Origin: Undibacterium umbellatum
Lineage (GTDB): Bacteria > Pseudomonadota > Gammaproteobacteria > Burkholderiales > Burkholderiaceae_D
Length of the DNA: 64,000 nt
Direction of reading: 5' to 3'
Assembly (NCBI RefSeq): GCF_014284125.1
Contig: NZ_JACOFX010000008.1
Coordinates: forward strand, 62,001 to 126,000
Shown here: piece after piece, positions 7,202-15,833 of the stretch
Layout of the letters: each line of letters starts with the position of its first letter
Position numbering within the stretch: the stretch's first letter is position 1
The notes under the pieces: generated by a model
Seen by the model: only the letters and a program-made list of their open reading frames with translations
What the model was told of the DNA's origin: nothing
Database searches by the model: none
Program-made: the position numbers and the translations under genes

Positions 7202-9496
7202 TTAGAATTTTACATTTGCTGTCAGGCTCACCGCTCTTGGTGTACCAGGGGTATAACGATAACCGCTCTTATTGATGGCCGCAACGTAGACTTTGTCGGT
7301 CAGGTTGTTGACGTTCAATTGCAGGTCTACGTTCTTGGTTACAGCATAGCTGGCCATCGCATCAACTACCCAATAGGCTTCTGTCTTTGCTGGTGTACCA
7401 ACTGCGCCATCCGTGCCGCGCAACAGTGCATCAACGAAGCGTGCTCCACCGCCGAGTTTGATACCCATAGGCAACTGGTAGGAAGTCCATGCCGTCAAGC
7501 TTTGTTTTGGCGTGTAGCTCAGGTTGTTGATACCGCTGGCAGTGACCAGAGGGCCACTTTCAACGCTGGTGTCCATGCGGGTATAGCCTGCACTGACCAG
7601 CCAGTTACGGTTGATCGCGCCTGTCACACCCAGTTCCAGACCTTGTACGCGCTTTTTACCAGTTTGGTAGTACATCAAGTCAGCCAGGTTTTGCACCACT
7701 TCATTGGATACTTCTGTGCGATAAATCGCTGCAGTGAAGGACAGTTTTTGATCCAGCAAATCCCATTTGGTACCAATTTCCATATTCTTGGTTTCTTGCG
7801 GGTCAAACTTTGGATTGGCAGCGCTGCTGGCAGCTGAGCTCAAAGCAAAGTTGGAGCCGCCCGGAGGTTGCTTGGAAGTGGAGTACGATGCATAGACACT
7901 GCTGTCTTTAGTTGGTTTATACAATGCACCCAGTTTGAAATTAACCAGGTTGCCAGCCATGTTCAGATTGGTTGGGATAGGCGTGCCCACCGGCAAGGTT
8001 GGATTGGCGCTTGCTGTTGACAGGCTGGCCGCAGAATAGTCAGTTGTGTAGTGATCAATACGGACACCCGCGTTCGCTTGCCATTCAGGGCTGAACTTGA
8101 TTGTGTCAAACACATAGGCACTGACAGTATTGGTACTGCCACGGGTGAACACCGCATTGCGTACAGGTGCCAGGCCAGTGATAGCGTCGTTTGGATTTGG
8201 GTTGTAAAAATTGGCTGCTGGCAAAGTACCCAAGCCATTGTTGCCCCAGGTATTTTGTTTTTCGTTCGTGACTTCTATACCGCCTACCAGGCTATGCTTT
8301 AAGCCGCCTAAATCCAGGTCTGCAACCAGATTGGTCTGGTTGGTCAGGATTTCATTTTCCTGATCTTTCAGGGTACGGATGCTACGAGCCAGTGTCCATG
8401 TCGAGATATCGGTGGCTGACGGTGTCAGCAAATTGGCGGTGGAGCCCATGAAAGCTGTCAACAGGTAATTCTGGCTGGTCTTGCCATAGCGGGCAGTATT
8501 GATCAGCTTGACTTTGTTGTTGAAATCATGTTCTACACGAGCAGTCAGCATGTCAGCAGTAACTTTGTCAAAGTCGCTACGGGAACCATAGAAGTTCTCT
8601 GGATTGACTTTTGGTGCCGTGGCCAGGAATGGGCGTTTCGGATCCGGGCTGCTAAAGCCTGGCAAACCTATTGTTGGTACACCGCCATCAGGCACATTGT
8701 CTTGCTGTACATGCAGGTAATTCAGATAGAAACGGGTAGGGGATTTCAAGCCAAATGCAATCGCAGGAGCGACACCCCAGCGCTTGTTTTTGACTTCATT
8801 GCGGCCAACAACGCCACTATCCTGGTCAAACACATTCAAACGGAAGGCAGAACCTTGTTCAGCACTGATGACTTTGTTCCAGTCAAGTGCTACGCGTTTC
8901 TGGCTGCCGCTACCGACTGTGATGTTGCCGAATGTTGCATCATCAAGATTCGCTTGTTTGCTGACCAGGTTGACCGAGCCAGTAGGGGAACCACGACCAC
9001 CATCAGTACCGGCCGGGCCTTTGAGAACATCGATTTGTTCAATATTGAACAAATCACGTGAAATCGAACCCAGATCGCGGACGCCATCAACATAAATGCT
9101 GCTGGAAGCATCGAAACCGCGCATATAGATAGTGTCACCAGTGTTGGTATTACCATTTTCACCCAGGAAGAACGCGCCTACGCCAGGCGTATTACGCAAG
9201 GCTTCAGTCAACGTCAGTGCACCTTGTTGGTCTATCAGCTCGCGCTTGATGACGGTGATAGTTTGAGTTGTGTCAACCAGAGGCTGGGTGTACTTTGCAG
9301 ACGACGCTTTGTCAGCTTTGAAGTCATTCTCTGTTTTTGCTGTTACTTTGACTTCTGGCAAGGCCGGGTCGGCAGCGTGGGCAGCGATTGGCAGCAAAAA
9401 CGCGGCCGCTGCGACAGTCATTGTATGGTTGAAACGTGAATTGCTGAGCGAAGTGAACAGGGCGTGCTTGTGCTTGCGACTCTTGATGTGGGCCAT
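7202..9496 (-). CDS. fiu: TonB-dependent catecholate siderophore receptor (Fiu family)
   Basis: Outer-membrane receptor importing ferric catecholate siderophores or their breakdown products with TonB energy. The 764-residue product begins MAHIKSRKHKH, has a signal peptide cleaved after AAHA (about residue 41), a plug domain (QTITVIKRELIDQQGA, NTPGVGAFFLGENG, IYMRGFDASSSIYVDG) and a beta-barrel ending NLTDKVYVAAINKSGYRY and a terminal F. The plug and C-terminus closely follow E. coli Fiu. No N-terminal signalling domain for FecR/FecI precedes the plug. AGGA precedes the ATG, and a Fur-box candidate overlaps the likely promoter. Exact ligand is not predictable. Confidence 0.93.
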   Translation of the reverse strand: MAHIKSRKHKHALFTSLSNSRFNHTMTVAAAAFLLPIAAHAADPALPEVKVTAKTENDFKADKASSAKYTQPLVDTTQTITVIKRELIDQQGALTLTEALRNTPGVGAFFLGENGNTNTGDTIYMRGFDASSSIYVDGVRDLGSISRDLFNIEQIDVLKGPAGTDGGRGSPTGSVNLVSKQANLDDATFGNITVGSGSQKRVALDWNKVISAEQGSAFRLNVFDQDSGVVGRNEVKNKRWGVAPAIAFGLKSPTRFYLNYLHVQQDNVPDGGVPTIGLPGFSSPDPKRPFLATAPKVNPENFYGSRSDFDKVTADMLTARVEHDFNNKVKLINTARYGKTSQNYLLTAFMGSTANLLTPSATDISTWTLARSIRTLKDQENEILTNQTNLVADLDLGGLKHSLVGGIEVTNEKQNTWGNNGLGTLPAANFYNPNPNDAITGLAPVRNAVFTRGSTNTVSAYVFDTIKFSPEWQANAGVRIDHYTTDYSAASLSTASANPTLPVGTPIPTNLNMAGNLVNFKLGALYKPTKDSSVYASYSTSKQPPGGSNFALSSAASSAANPKFDPQETKNMEIGTKWDLLDQKLSFTAAIYRTEVSNEVVQNLADLMYYQTGKKRVQGLELGVTGAINRNWLVSAGYTRMDTSVESGPLVTASGINNLSYTPKQSLTAWTSYQLPMGIKLGGGARFVDALLRGTDGAVGTPAKTEAYWVVDAMASYAVTKNVDLQLNVNNLTDKVYVAAINKSGYRYTPGTPRAVSLTANVKF

Positions 9497-9590
9497 GATA
9501 TTTCCTGGGGGGAAAATAAGATTAAAAATAAATACCGCTGGCTTTTCTTGAAGAATGGCTGAGGTGGGAATGTAAAAAAATCAGTGTGCA

Positions 9591-9636
9591 ATTGTAACTA
9601 AATGGAATAGAAAAGTAAATGATAATCGTTCCTATT
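9591..9636 (-). promoter_or_regulatory. Candidate receptor promoter with Fur box
   Basis: On the minus strand TTTACT (9619-9614) and TACAAT (9596-9591) are 17 bases apart. AATGATAATCGTTCCTATT (plus-strand 9618-9636) resembles a 19-bp Fur box and overlaps the -35 element, consistent with iron repression of the siderophore receptor. Confidence 0.65.
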
Positions 9637-9790
9637 AGTATCCATGTTGCAATTTCATTGGTGATTTGACTTCAAATTTGTTATCCTGAAACAAACACTT
9701 GGTAGTCTTTGCTTACGTACGTTTTCAAAGTTCGACCAATATTTGGGTTCAGGAGTTAAAGTTTTTACTTGTCTTTGTTTGTGGCGGTAA

Positions 9791-9821
9791 AAGCAAGTTC
9801 CTATTGCTTGATCTTTTTTTT
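9791..9821 (+). terminator. Hairpin with T-run upstream of lipoprotein gene
   Basis: AAGCAA (9791-9796), a seven-base loop and TTGCTT (9804-9809) are followed by GATC and eight Ts (9814-9821). No gene precedes it on this strand, so it would end a leader or small transcript begun in the intergenic region. The six-pair A/T-rich stem is weak. Confidence 0.35.
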
Positions 9822-9888
9822 ATCCTGGCAGTCAACAATAATTGTGCTGCCGCGTTGATTGCTTATCTTACTTTTTTCGGAGTTCATC

Positions 9889-10404
9889 ATGCGCAAGCTT
9901 ACTATCCTGACCACATTTGCTCTTGTTGGCGTGTTGGCAGGATGTGCGACTCAGCGTTATCCAGCGCATACGCAAAATCAATATCCTGCACAATATCCGT
10001 CGCAGTACCAGCCACAGTATCCTCAGTCACAACCTTATGCTAACCAGTATCAAAATAGTTATGTTGATACTGCAACTATTGTTGGTATGCGTGAAGTGAA
10101 TGTTGGTAGCGGCGGTTCTTCTGGTGGTGGTGCAGTGGTTGGTGCTTTGCTTGGTGGCGTGCTTGGACATCAGGTTGGCAAAGGCACAGGGCGTGATCTG
10201 GCTACCATAGGTGGTGCGATTGCTGGCGGCGTGATTGGCAATGAAATGGAGCGTGGTTCCTCTCCAAGGAATAAACTGGAATTGACTATACGCCTGCATA
10301 ACGGTGATCAGCGTGCTGTGCTGGTCGAACCGAATAATTATTACCGTGTCGGTGACAGGGTCAGGGTCACGGTCCAGAATGGTCAGCTTGCCATTGTGCC
10401 TTGA
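9889..10404 (+). CDS. Glycine-zipper 2TM-domain outer-membrane lipoprotein (SlyB-like)
   Basis: Predicted lipoprotein of 171 residues. The signal peptide ends in the lipobox LAGC with the acylated cysteine at about residue 19. A Tyr/Gln/Pro-rich low-complexity segment (repeats of QYP) spans about 25-60. A glycine-zipper segment of small residues follows at about 85-125 (GGGAVVGALLGGVLGHQVGKG, then GGAIAGGVIGNEMERG), then a basic C-terminal domain. The frame opens at 9859, but the ATG at 9889 has GGAG six bases upstream and gives a proper signal peptide. Family members influence outer-membrane integrity; the specific role here is unknown. Confidence 0.85.
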   Translation: MRKLTILTTFALVGVLAGCATQRYPAHTQNQYPAQYPSQYQPQYPQSQPYANQYQNSYVDTATIVGMREVNVGSGGSSGGGAVVGALLGGVLGHQVGKGTGRDLATIGGAIAGGVIGNEMERGSSPRNKLELTIRLHNGDQRAVLVEPNNYYRVGDRVRVTVQNGQLAIVP

Positions 10405-10456
10405 TGACTTGCTGATTTTTGCGATGTGGTCTTGATCTGCATCTGGGCTTTAAGAT

Positions 10457-10493
10457 AAAAATCCACATAATTCATTACGTGTGGATTTTTTTT
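10457..10493 (+). terminator. Rho-independent terminator after lipoprotein gene
   Basis: AAAAATCCACA (10457-10467) pairs with TGTGGATTTTT (10480-10490), followed by further Ts to 10493. It starts about 50 bases after the lipoprotein stop. The A-tract on the other side means it could also act on the minus strand. Confidence 0.85.
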
Positions 10494-10605
10494 CAGATTT
10501 CTTTAGATTTACTATAAGGCTTAGTGGCGCTCTCATAAGTCAACCGCCGGGACTCAGGCTACAATGCAGCTTAATACTACATAAGCTGAAGTGGAAATCT
10601 GAACT

Positions 10606-11808
10606 ATGTCCAAACCAATGTTAAGCGCCAAAGAAGCGCTAGACTTTTTGTTGTCAGCAGTGCGCCCCATTGAAGGTGTGGAAACGCTGGCGACAATCGC
10701 CTCCAATCGCCGCATCCTCGCTGCGGACCAGTCATCCTTATTGAACGTGCCGCCTGTGGACAATACTCAGATGGATGGCTATGCCGTGCGCGCCAGCGAT
10801 TGCAACAGTGGTGAGAGCCGCCTGCGTATTTCACAAAGAATACCTGCTGGCCATGTCGCCCAGGCCTTAGAGCCAGGTACGGCGGCACGCATCTTCACTG
10901 GCGCCATGATACCCCAGGGGGCAGATGCCGTTGTCATGCAAGAGCAATGTCAGGCTGACGGTGATTTTGTGCTTATCAAGCATCAGCCAAGGGCTGGTGA
11001 ATGGGTGCGCAGGCAGGGAGAAGATATCCAGACAGGTGCCACTATCCTGAAAGCGGGAACGCGTTTGAGAGCGCAAGAACTGGGTTTGGCTGCCTCGGTA
11101 GGTTTAGCGCAATTACCGGTATTGCGCTTGCCCAGGGTCGCGGTGTTTTTTACTGGCGACGAATTGACCATGCCGGGGGAGCCTTTGAAACCGGGTGCAA
11201 TTTATAACTCCAACCGATTTACGCTGACTGGTTTATTGCAAGACCTGGGTTGCCTGGTCACAGATTATGGCATCGTGCCAGACAAGCTGGACGCCACGCG
11301 TGACACTTTGCGCCGTGCCAGCCATGATCATGATCTCATTATTACCTCGGGCGGTGTTTCTGTTGGTGAAGAAGACCATATACGACCAGCCGTTGAGGCT
11401 GAGGGTAGCCTGAATATGTGGCAGATAGCCATGAAGCCAGGCAAGCCCTTGGCTTTTGGGGAAGTAGGCAAGGCGTTTTTCATGGGGCTGCCGGGTAATC
11501 CGGTGTCCAGCTTCGTGACTTTCTTGCTGTTTGTCCGCCCATTCATTCTGCGCATGCAGGGCGTGGAAAAAGTTGAACCTGCTGCTTACCATGTGCGTGC
11601 TGATTTTGACTGGCTGAAACCAGATCGACGCAATGAATTTTTGCGGGGCCGCCTGAATGTCGATGGTGGACTGGATTTGTTCGCTAATCAAAGTTCGGGT
11701 GTATTGACCTCCACAGTCTGGGGTGATGGCCTGATCGATCTTGCGCCAGGTCAGAGCATACGCAAGGGTGAGCTGGTACGATATATCCCATTTAGCAGCC
11801 TGATGTAA
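10606..11808 (+). CDS. moeA: Molybdopterin molybdenumtransferase MoeA
   Basis: Inserts molybdate into adenylated molybdopterin, the last step of molybdenum cofactor synthesis, in the cytoplasm. The 400-residue product is full length with family motifs: VDNTQMDGYAVRASD near residues 50-64, FTGAMIPQGADAVVMQE, ITSGGVSVGEEDH near 247-258 and GLPGNPVSSFV near 290. It begins MSKPMLSAKEAL at the ATG 10606. It is followed by moaD and moaE, so the three probably form one transcription unit. The molybdoenzyme subunit gene at the right end of the window is one possible client. Confidence 0.96.
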   Translation: MSKPMLSAKEALDFLLSAVRPIEGVETLATIASNRRILAADQSSLLNVPPVDNTQMDGYAVRASDCNSGESRLRISQRIPAGHVAQALEPGTAARIFTGAMIPQGADAVVMQEQCQADGDFVLIKHQPRAGEWVRRQGEDIQTGATILKAGTRLRAQELGLAASVGLAQLPVLRLPRVAVFFTGDELTMPGEPLKPGAIYNSNRFTLTGLLQDLGCLVTDYGIVPDKLDATRDTLRRASHDHDLIITSGGVSVGEEDHIRPAVEAEGSLNMWQIAMKPGKPLAFGEVGKAFFMGLPGNPVSSFVTFLLFVRPFILRMQGVEKVEPAAYHVRADFDWLKPDRRNEFLRGRLNVDGGLDLFANQSSGVLTSTVWGDGLIDLAPGQSIRKGELVRYIPFSSLM

Positions 11809-11850
11809 TCTGTCAGGTTCTGCCTTCCCATATTTCTAGTGTTTCAGATG

Positions 11851-12108
11851 ATGAATATACAATTACGTTTTTTTGCCAGTGTCCGTGAAAAACTGGGCAT
11901 GTCTGAGCAAAAGGTAGCCTTGCCCGCAGATATCAACACCGTAGGCGAAGTCAGATCCTGGCTGGTTGCACGTGGTGATGTCTGGGCAGACGTGCTGGCA
12001 CCGGGGCGCGCTTTGCGCATGGCATATAACCAGCAAATGTGTGAACCTGATACGAAGATCAGTGAAGGTGCAGAAGTTGCTTTCTTCCCTCCGGTTACCG
12101 GGGGGTGA
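11851..12108 (+). CDS. moaD: Molybdopterin synthase small subunit MoaD
   Basis: Sulfur-carrier subunit that gives sulfur to precursor Z within molybdopterin synthase. The 85-residue ubiquitin-like protein starts MNIQLRFFASVREKLG and ends in the required diglycine (PPVTGG), whose C-terminus is adenylated and thiocarboxylated. The frame is open to a GTG at 11839 and an adjacent ATG at 11848; 11851 fits the family N-terminus best. It lies between moeA and moaE, with only three bases to moaE. Confidence 0.94.
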   Translation: MNIQLRFFASVREKLGMSEQKVALPADINTVGEVRSWLVARGDVWADVLAPGRALRMAYNQQMCEPDTKISEGAEVAFFPPVTGG

Positions 12109-12111
12109 TGC

Positions 12112-12597
12112 ATGACTGGTATTACTATTCGCGTGCAGACTGTTGACTTTGATCTGAATGCAGAATTGGCGCAACTGCGCCAGGGCAATCCTGGTATAGG
12201 TGCCGTGGTCAGCTTTGTTGGCCTGGTGCGCGATATCAATGATGGGCAGAATATCAGTGCCATGGAGCTGGAACACTATCCTGGCATGACAGAAAAAGCG
12301 CTGGAACAGATAGTTGTGCAGGCGCAGGCGCGCTGGGATCTCATCAATACCCTAGTCATACACAGGGTAGGGCCTTTGCAGCCGCTGGACCAGATTGTAC
12401 TGGTGGCTGTGGCGACACGTCATCGAGGTGATGCCTTTGCTGCCTGCGAATTCATCATGGATTATTTAAAGACCCAGGCACCTTTCTGGAAGAAAGAACA
12501 AACGCCTGAGGGTTCTCGTTGGGTAGATGCGCGTGAAACCGATGACCTGGCACTGCAAAAGTGGAATATGCCGGCCCAAGGAGGGGATCCTGCATGA
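12112..12597 (+). CDS. moaE: Molybdopterin synthase catalytic subunit MoaE
   Basis: Large subunit of molybdopterin synthase; with MoaD it converts cyclic pyranopterin monophosphate to molybdopterin. The product has 161 residues. Family features visible are GAVVSFVGLVRD near 34-45, MELEHYPGM, HRVGPL, VAVATRHRGDAFAAC, and the catalytic lysine segment FWKKEQTPEGSRWVDA near 123-138. It follows moaD by three bases and its stop overlaps the start of crcB (ATGA). Confidence 0.95.
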   Translation: MTGITIRVQTVDFDLNAELAQLRQGNPGIGAVVSFVGLVRDINDGQNISAMELEHYPGMTEKALEQIVVQAQARWDLINTLVIHRVGPLQPLDQIVLVAVATRHRGDAFAACEFIMDYLKTQAPFWKKEQTPEGSRWVDARETDDLALQKWNMPAQGGDPA

Positions 12598-12977
12598 GCT
12601 GGCTTGGTGCGCTGGCCGTTGGTATAGGCGCAGCATTTGGTGCCTGGCTGCGCTGGGCTTTGGGATTGTGGCTGAACGGTGTTTTGCCCTTGTTCCCGAT
12701 CGGGACTCTGGTAGCCAATCTGGGTGGTGGTTACGTCATTGGTTTTGCGGTTGCTTTTTTTTCTGCCAATCCACACCTTTCACCTGAATGGCGGCTGTTT
12801 TTGATTACAGGTTTCCTTGGTGGCCTGACGACCTTTTCTACTTTTTCTGCAGAAGCCATGGGCCTTTTACATCGCGGTGATTATGGCTGGGCCATGCTGC
12901 ATAGCGGCGCGCATTTGCTGGGCTCCATTCTCTGTTGCTTTGCGGGTTTTTCCACCTATAAAGCGCTTCTTCATTAA
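12594..12977 (+). CDS. crcB: Fluoride ion channel CrcB/Fluc
   Basis: Small inner-membrane channel that exports fluoride as a dual-topology dimer. The 127-residue product has four hydrophobic helices and the family motifs GAWLRWALG near 14, GTLVANLGGGYVIGF near 40-54 and TGFLGGLTTFSTFS near 69-82, the last holding the central sodium site and fluoride-lining residues. The ATG at 12594 overlaps the moaE stop and has AAGGAGGGG upstream. I see no fluoride riboswitch ahead of it; it is expressed with the molybdopterin genes, though there is no obvious functional link. Confidence 0.93.
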   Translation: MSWLGALAVGIGAAFGAWLRWALGLWLNGVLPLFPIGTLVANLGGGYVIGFAVAFFSANPHLSPEWRLFLITGFLGGLTTFSTFSAEAMGLLHRGDYGWAMLHSGAHLLGSILCCFAGFSTYKALLH

Positions 12978-12991
12978 ATGGCGCGGTGTGC

Positions 12992-14020
12992 TCAGCGCCA
13001 GGTTTCATGTATTTGTAGTTGACTGGGCAGCATATTGATGTATTGCACGATGCGTGGTTTCTTGCCACGATTGGGGCGGCTGCCATGGGGCAGGGCCTGA
13101 TGCCAGATGACCAGGTCGCCAGCCTTGCCACCTACAGGTATTGAACCCAGTGCATGCAAGTCTTGCTCTCTGGGGTAAGCACTCTCTGGCAATTCATCCA
13201 TCCATTTACCCAGCCTTTGATGAAAACCGGGAACCAGCGTGAGTGCGCCTTGCTCTGGTGGTGTGTCGGTCAGGTAAAGTACGCCCTGCGTAGCAAGTGG
13301 CACAGGTTGCTGCAAACTCACATCCCAATGCAGGTCCGGGCCTTGAAAGACGTGACCTGGTTTCTCAGGAACGTTGAAGCTGCAGCGGTCTGTGGTGGCC
13401 CATAAATCTGCAGTCCCCCACAATTGTGCAAAAGCCTTGTGAATGCGCAGCGAACGACGGTTTTTTTTAAAAACGGGTGACTGGAACAATTGCACCATGA
13501 TGTTGGCGTGCCCCTTGTGGTACCAAGATGCTTCATTCTCTTCGCTTGCACCCAGTGCATCCCAGATAGTCCGGGCTGCCATCGCACAATCCGCAGCGGG
13601 CACTGCTTCATGCAGTATGACGTAGCCATGCTCTGTCCAGTGCTGTAAATCCTCCATGCTGAGCACGTCGGGCATGTGAGTGACGTGCTCAAATAAGCTT
13701 GAGACATTGGCAGGGAGTGGGCTGCCGAAATACAAATTTTGCAAACGGGCGATGGTGCTACTGGATGGCCTGCCTGCCGTGTGGATAATCCAGGCCTCGA
13801 ACTCCTGAAAACCTGGTCGGTTTTGCGACAGATACTGCGAGGTTTGTTCCAAACCCAAGCCCAAGACATGCAGGAGCAGACGATCCCTGTGAAATTCCGG
13901 ATTATTTCCTGTACCTTTGCCGTTCAAGGCAGCCATCGTGCGTGACCAATAACTGTACAGTCCCGGAGCACCCAATTGTTCAGGTTCATTCGAATTAGTG
14001 CGGGGATCTGATAAGGGCAT
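12992..14020 (-). CDS. Phytanoyl-CoA dioxygenase (PhyH) family protein
   Basis: Probable Fe(II)/2-oxoglutarate-dependent oxygenase of 342 residues. The iron-binding facial triad can be read as LHWDVS near residues 229-231 (H and D) and the distal histidine in ALPHGSRPNRG near 311, with the arginine for 2-oxoglutarate just after. The middle region (GVLYLTDTPPEQGALTLVPGFH) is typical of PhyH proteins. About 100 residues precede the catalytic domain. It stands alone, converging on crcB and divergent from pip, so the substrate cannot be guessed. Confidence 0.82.
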   Translation of the reverse strand: MPLSDPRTNSNEPEQLGAPGLYSYWSRTMAALNGKGTGNNPEFHRDRLLLHVLGLGLEQTSQYLSQNRPGFQEFEAWIIHTAGRPSSSTIARLQNLYFGSPLPANVSSLFEHVTHMPDVLSMEDLQHWTEHGYVILHEAVPAADCAMAARTIWDALGASEENEASWYHKGHANIMVQLFQSPVFKKNRRSLRIHKAFAQLWGTADLWATTDRCSFNVPEKPGHVFQGPDLHWDVSLQQPVPLATQGVLYLTDTPPEQGALTLVPGFHQRLGKWMDELPESAYPREQDLHALGSIPVGGKAGDLVIWHQALPHGSRPNRGKKPRIVQYINMLPSQLQIHETWR

Positions 14021-14104
14021 GATTGAACGATGAATGTGAAAACAGCATCATAAAAAATAAAAGTCTATTCCGCAATACACAATCAGATGTTGCAATATTG
14101 CCTA

Positions 14105-14131
14105 TTGCTTCTCTATGTACATGAGTATAAT
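14105..14131 (+). promoter_or_regulatory. Possible promoter of pip
   Basis: A perfect -10 hexamer TATAAT lies at 14126-14131, about 43 bases before the pip start. The only -35 candidate is TTGCTT at 14105-14110 with a short 15-base spacer, so the call rests mainly on the -10 box. Confidence 0.4.
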
Positions 14132-14173
14132 CCCTGTTAGCTACCTACACTATTTCATCTATTTCTTATTCAT

Positions 14174-15139
14174 ATGAGCGCAGATACTACTTCTTTGTTC
14201 CCTGTCATAGAACCTTACCGTACTGGCATGCTGCCAGTCGATGATATGCATACCTTGTATTGGGAGGAAAGTGGTAATCCCAATGGCCAGCCTGTGATTT
14301 TCCTGCATGGCGGGCCTGGCGGGGGCACTGCGCCAAATCATCGCCGATTCTTTGATCCTGCGCATTATCGTATCGTGCTGTTTGATCAGCGTGGTGCGGG
14401 TAAGTCTCTGCCTCTAGGAGAATACCGCAATAACACCACAGCCTTGTTGGTGGACGATATAGAAAAAATCCGCGTCATGCTGGGCATAGAGCAATGGCTG
14501 GTCTTTGGTGGTTCCTGGGGGTCTACACTGGCGCTGGCCTATGGCGAGGCGTATCCTGAGCGTTGCCTGGGGTTTGTCCTCAGGGGTATTTTTCTATGTA
14601 CCAAGGCTGAGGTGGAATGGTTTGTGAATGGCATGAAATGGTTCTTCCCAGAGGTGCATCAACGATTTGCAGAAGGCGTGCCAGCAGAAGAGCGCCACGA
14701 CTTGCTGCAAGCCTATGCCAAACGCCTGTTCAGTGAAGACCCTGCGATTTACACCGAGGCGGCGCGTAACTGGAGTCGCTATGAAGGTTCTTGCATCTTC
14801 TTGCTGCCCCAGCCAGATACCATTGCCGATTTTGAGTCAGATGCCGTAGCCATAGGTCTGGGCAGGCTGGAAGCGCATTACATGATCAATGGTGCTTTCA
14901 TGCGTGAAGACCAGTTGATAGAGGATATAGGCCGTATCCGCCATTTGCCTGCTGTCATCGTGCAAGGTCGTTATGATGTGGTTTGCCCGCCAGTGACGGC
15001 GCAAAGATTGCACCACGCCTGGCCAGAAGCGCGTTTACAGATGATTGCTGACGCAGGGCATGCAGGCGGTGAGCCTGGTATTGCTGCAGCACTGGTAGAA
15101 GCAACCAATCAATTTAAAAAGTCTGGCAAATTCGATTAA
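14174..15139 (+). CDS. pip: Prolyl aminopeptidase
   Basis: Cytoplasmic serine peptidase removing N-terminal proline from peptides. The 321-residue alpha/beta-hydrolase has the family signature FLHGGPGGG near residue 43, FDQRGAGKS near 71, the nucleophile in GGSWGS near 113, the acid in GRYDVVCP near 266 and the base in DAGHAGGE near 295. Length is normal for the family (about 315-320). The start at 14174 gives MSADTTSLFPVIEPY; no strong Shine-Dalgarno sequence is visible. Confidence 0.93.
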   Translation: MSADTTSLFPVIEPYRTGMLPVDDMHTLYWEESGNPNGQPVIFLHGGPGGGTAPNHRRFFDPAHYRIVLFDQRGAGKSLPLGEYRNNTTALLVDDIEKIRVMLGIEQWLVFGGSWGSTLALAYGEAYPERCLGFVLRGIFLCTKAEVEWFVNGMKWFFPEVHQRFAEGVPAEERHDLLQAYAKRLFSEDPAIYTEAARNWSRYEGSCIFLLPQPDTIADFESDAVAIGLGRLEAHYMINGAFMREDQLIEDIGRIRHLPAVIVQGRYDVVCPPVTAQRLHHAWPEARLQMIADAGHAGGEPGIAAALVEATNQFKKSGKFD

Positions 15140-15173
15140 GACTTTGCCGTCTTCATATTTATTTTGATTTGGC

Positions 15174-15716
15174 CTAATTCAGCATTCCCGCCGGAGGTGC
15201 TTCAGGAGCACTTCCCATCATTTCCAGGGTGAAACCCCAATCTGCTTTTTCCACAGCATCCTGGAACAATTTGCAAAAGCCGTGCAGCAAACGCTTGCCC
15301 ATGGCAATTTCAAAATTTTTGCCGCCGGCAACTGTAAATTCCATCCTGAATGGCAGCTTTGCGTGGACGTGAAATTGTATGTTCTCTGGTAGCATTGCCT
15401 CTTTGCCGAGCGGCCAGCTTTCAACATCGTCTTCCAGCGGTGCATTGAAGTGGCCACTGTCCTTCATTTCAGCCACCGAGGCTTCATGTTCCATTTGCAC
15501 CAGTTCTGAACTTGCGTGCGCAGCACTGGGTTTGCTCATCTTAACTTGTTTGCCCATGGCTTCCAGCAAACCTGGCCAGAATTTCATGGTTGTCCTGCGG
15601 GTAAACAATAGATCTATTTCTTGTCTTGCAGCTTTATCATTTTCTGCAAACGACAATTTGAGCAATAGTCTATCCTGATCAGGAAGGTAAGTAATTTGTA
15701 TCTGATGTAAATCCAT
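15174..15716 (-). CDS. Conserved hypothetical protein
   Basis: A 180-residue soluble protein that I do not recognise. It starts MDLHQIQITYLPDQDRLLLKLSF and contains RQEIDLLFTRRTTMKFW near residues 33-49, a pattern that recurs in uncharacterised betaproteobacterial proteins, and a Ser/Glu-rich central region. There is no signal peptide or membrane segment. The frame continues upstream to a TTG at 15737, but the ATG at 15716 gives the better N-terminus. Its start lies about 60 bases from the clpB promoter on the opposite strand. Confidence 0.65.
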   Translation of the reverse strand: MDLHQIQITYLPDQDRLLLKLSFAENDKAARQEIDLLFTRRTTMKFWPGLLEAMGKQVKMSKPSAAHASSELVQMEHEASVAEMKDSGHFNAPLEDDVESWPLGKEAMLPENIQFHVHAKLPFRMEFTVAGGKNFEIAMGKRLLHGFCKLFQDAVEKADWGFTLEMMGSAPEAPPAGMLN

Positions 15717-15775
15717 GTGGTCTTTGATATAAAACAAACATCGTGAAATGCACTGCGAGTTTAGCTTTGCCTATT

Positions 15776-15800
15776 CTTGAAATTGGACTGGCTGCCCCAA
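15776..15800 (+). promoter_or_regulatory. Sigma-32 (RpoH) heat-shock promoter of clpB
   Basis: CTTGAA at 15776-15781 and CCCCAA at 15795-15800 are separated by 13 bases, matching the sigma-32 consensus CTTGAA-N11-16-CCCCAT. It lies 33 bases before the clpB start, so heat induction is expected. Confidence 0.85.
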
Positions 15801-15833
15801 ATTGTATGCTAACTAATTATTCAGGAGAGAGTC

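Larger units (their letters stand above)
9497..9888. other. Divergent intergenic region between receptor and lipoprotein genes
   Basis: Holds the minus-strand receptor promoter and Fur box (9591-9636) and, nearer the lipoprotein, a plus-strand hairpin with a T-run (9791-9821). Open frames here (for example 9699-10043) lack ribosome binding sites and motifs, so I see no protein gene. The stretch 9640-9821 could be an untranslated leader or a small RNA. Confidence 0.5.

Noticed and set aside
9699-10043. 114-codon open frame overlapping the lipoprotein start
   Set aside because: No ribosome site; most of it lies in the intergenic region and then in a shadow frame of the lipoprotein gene.
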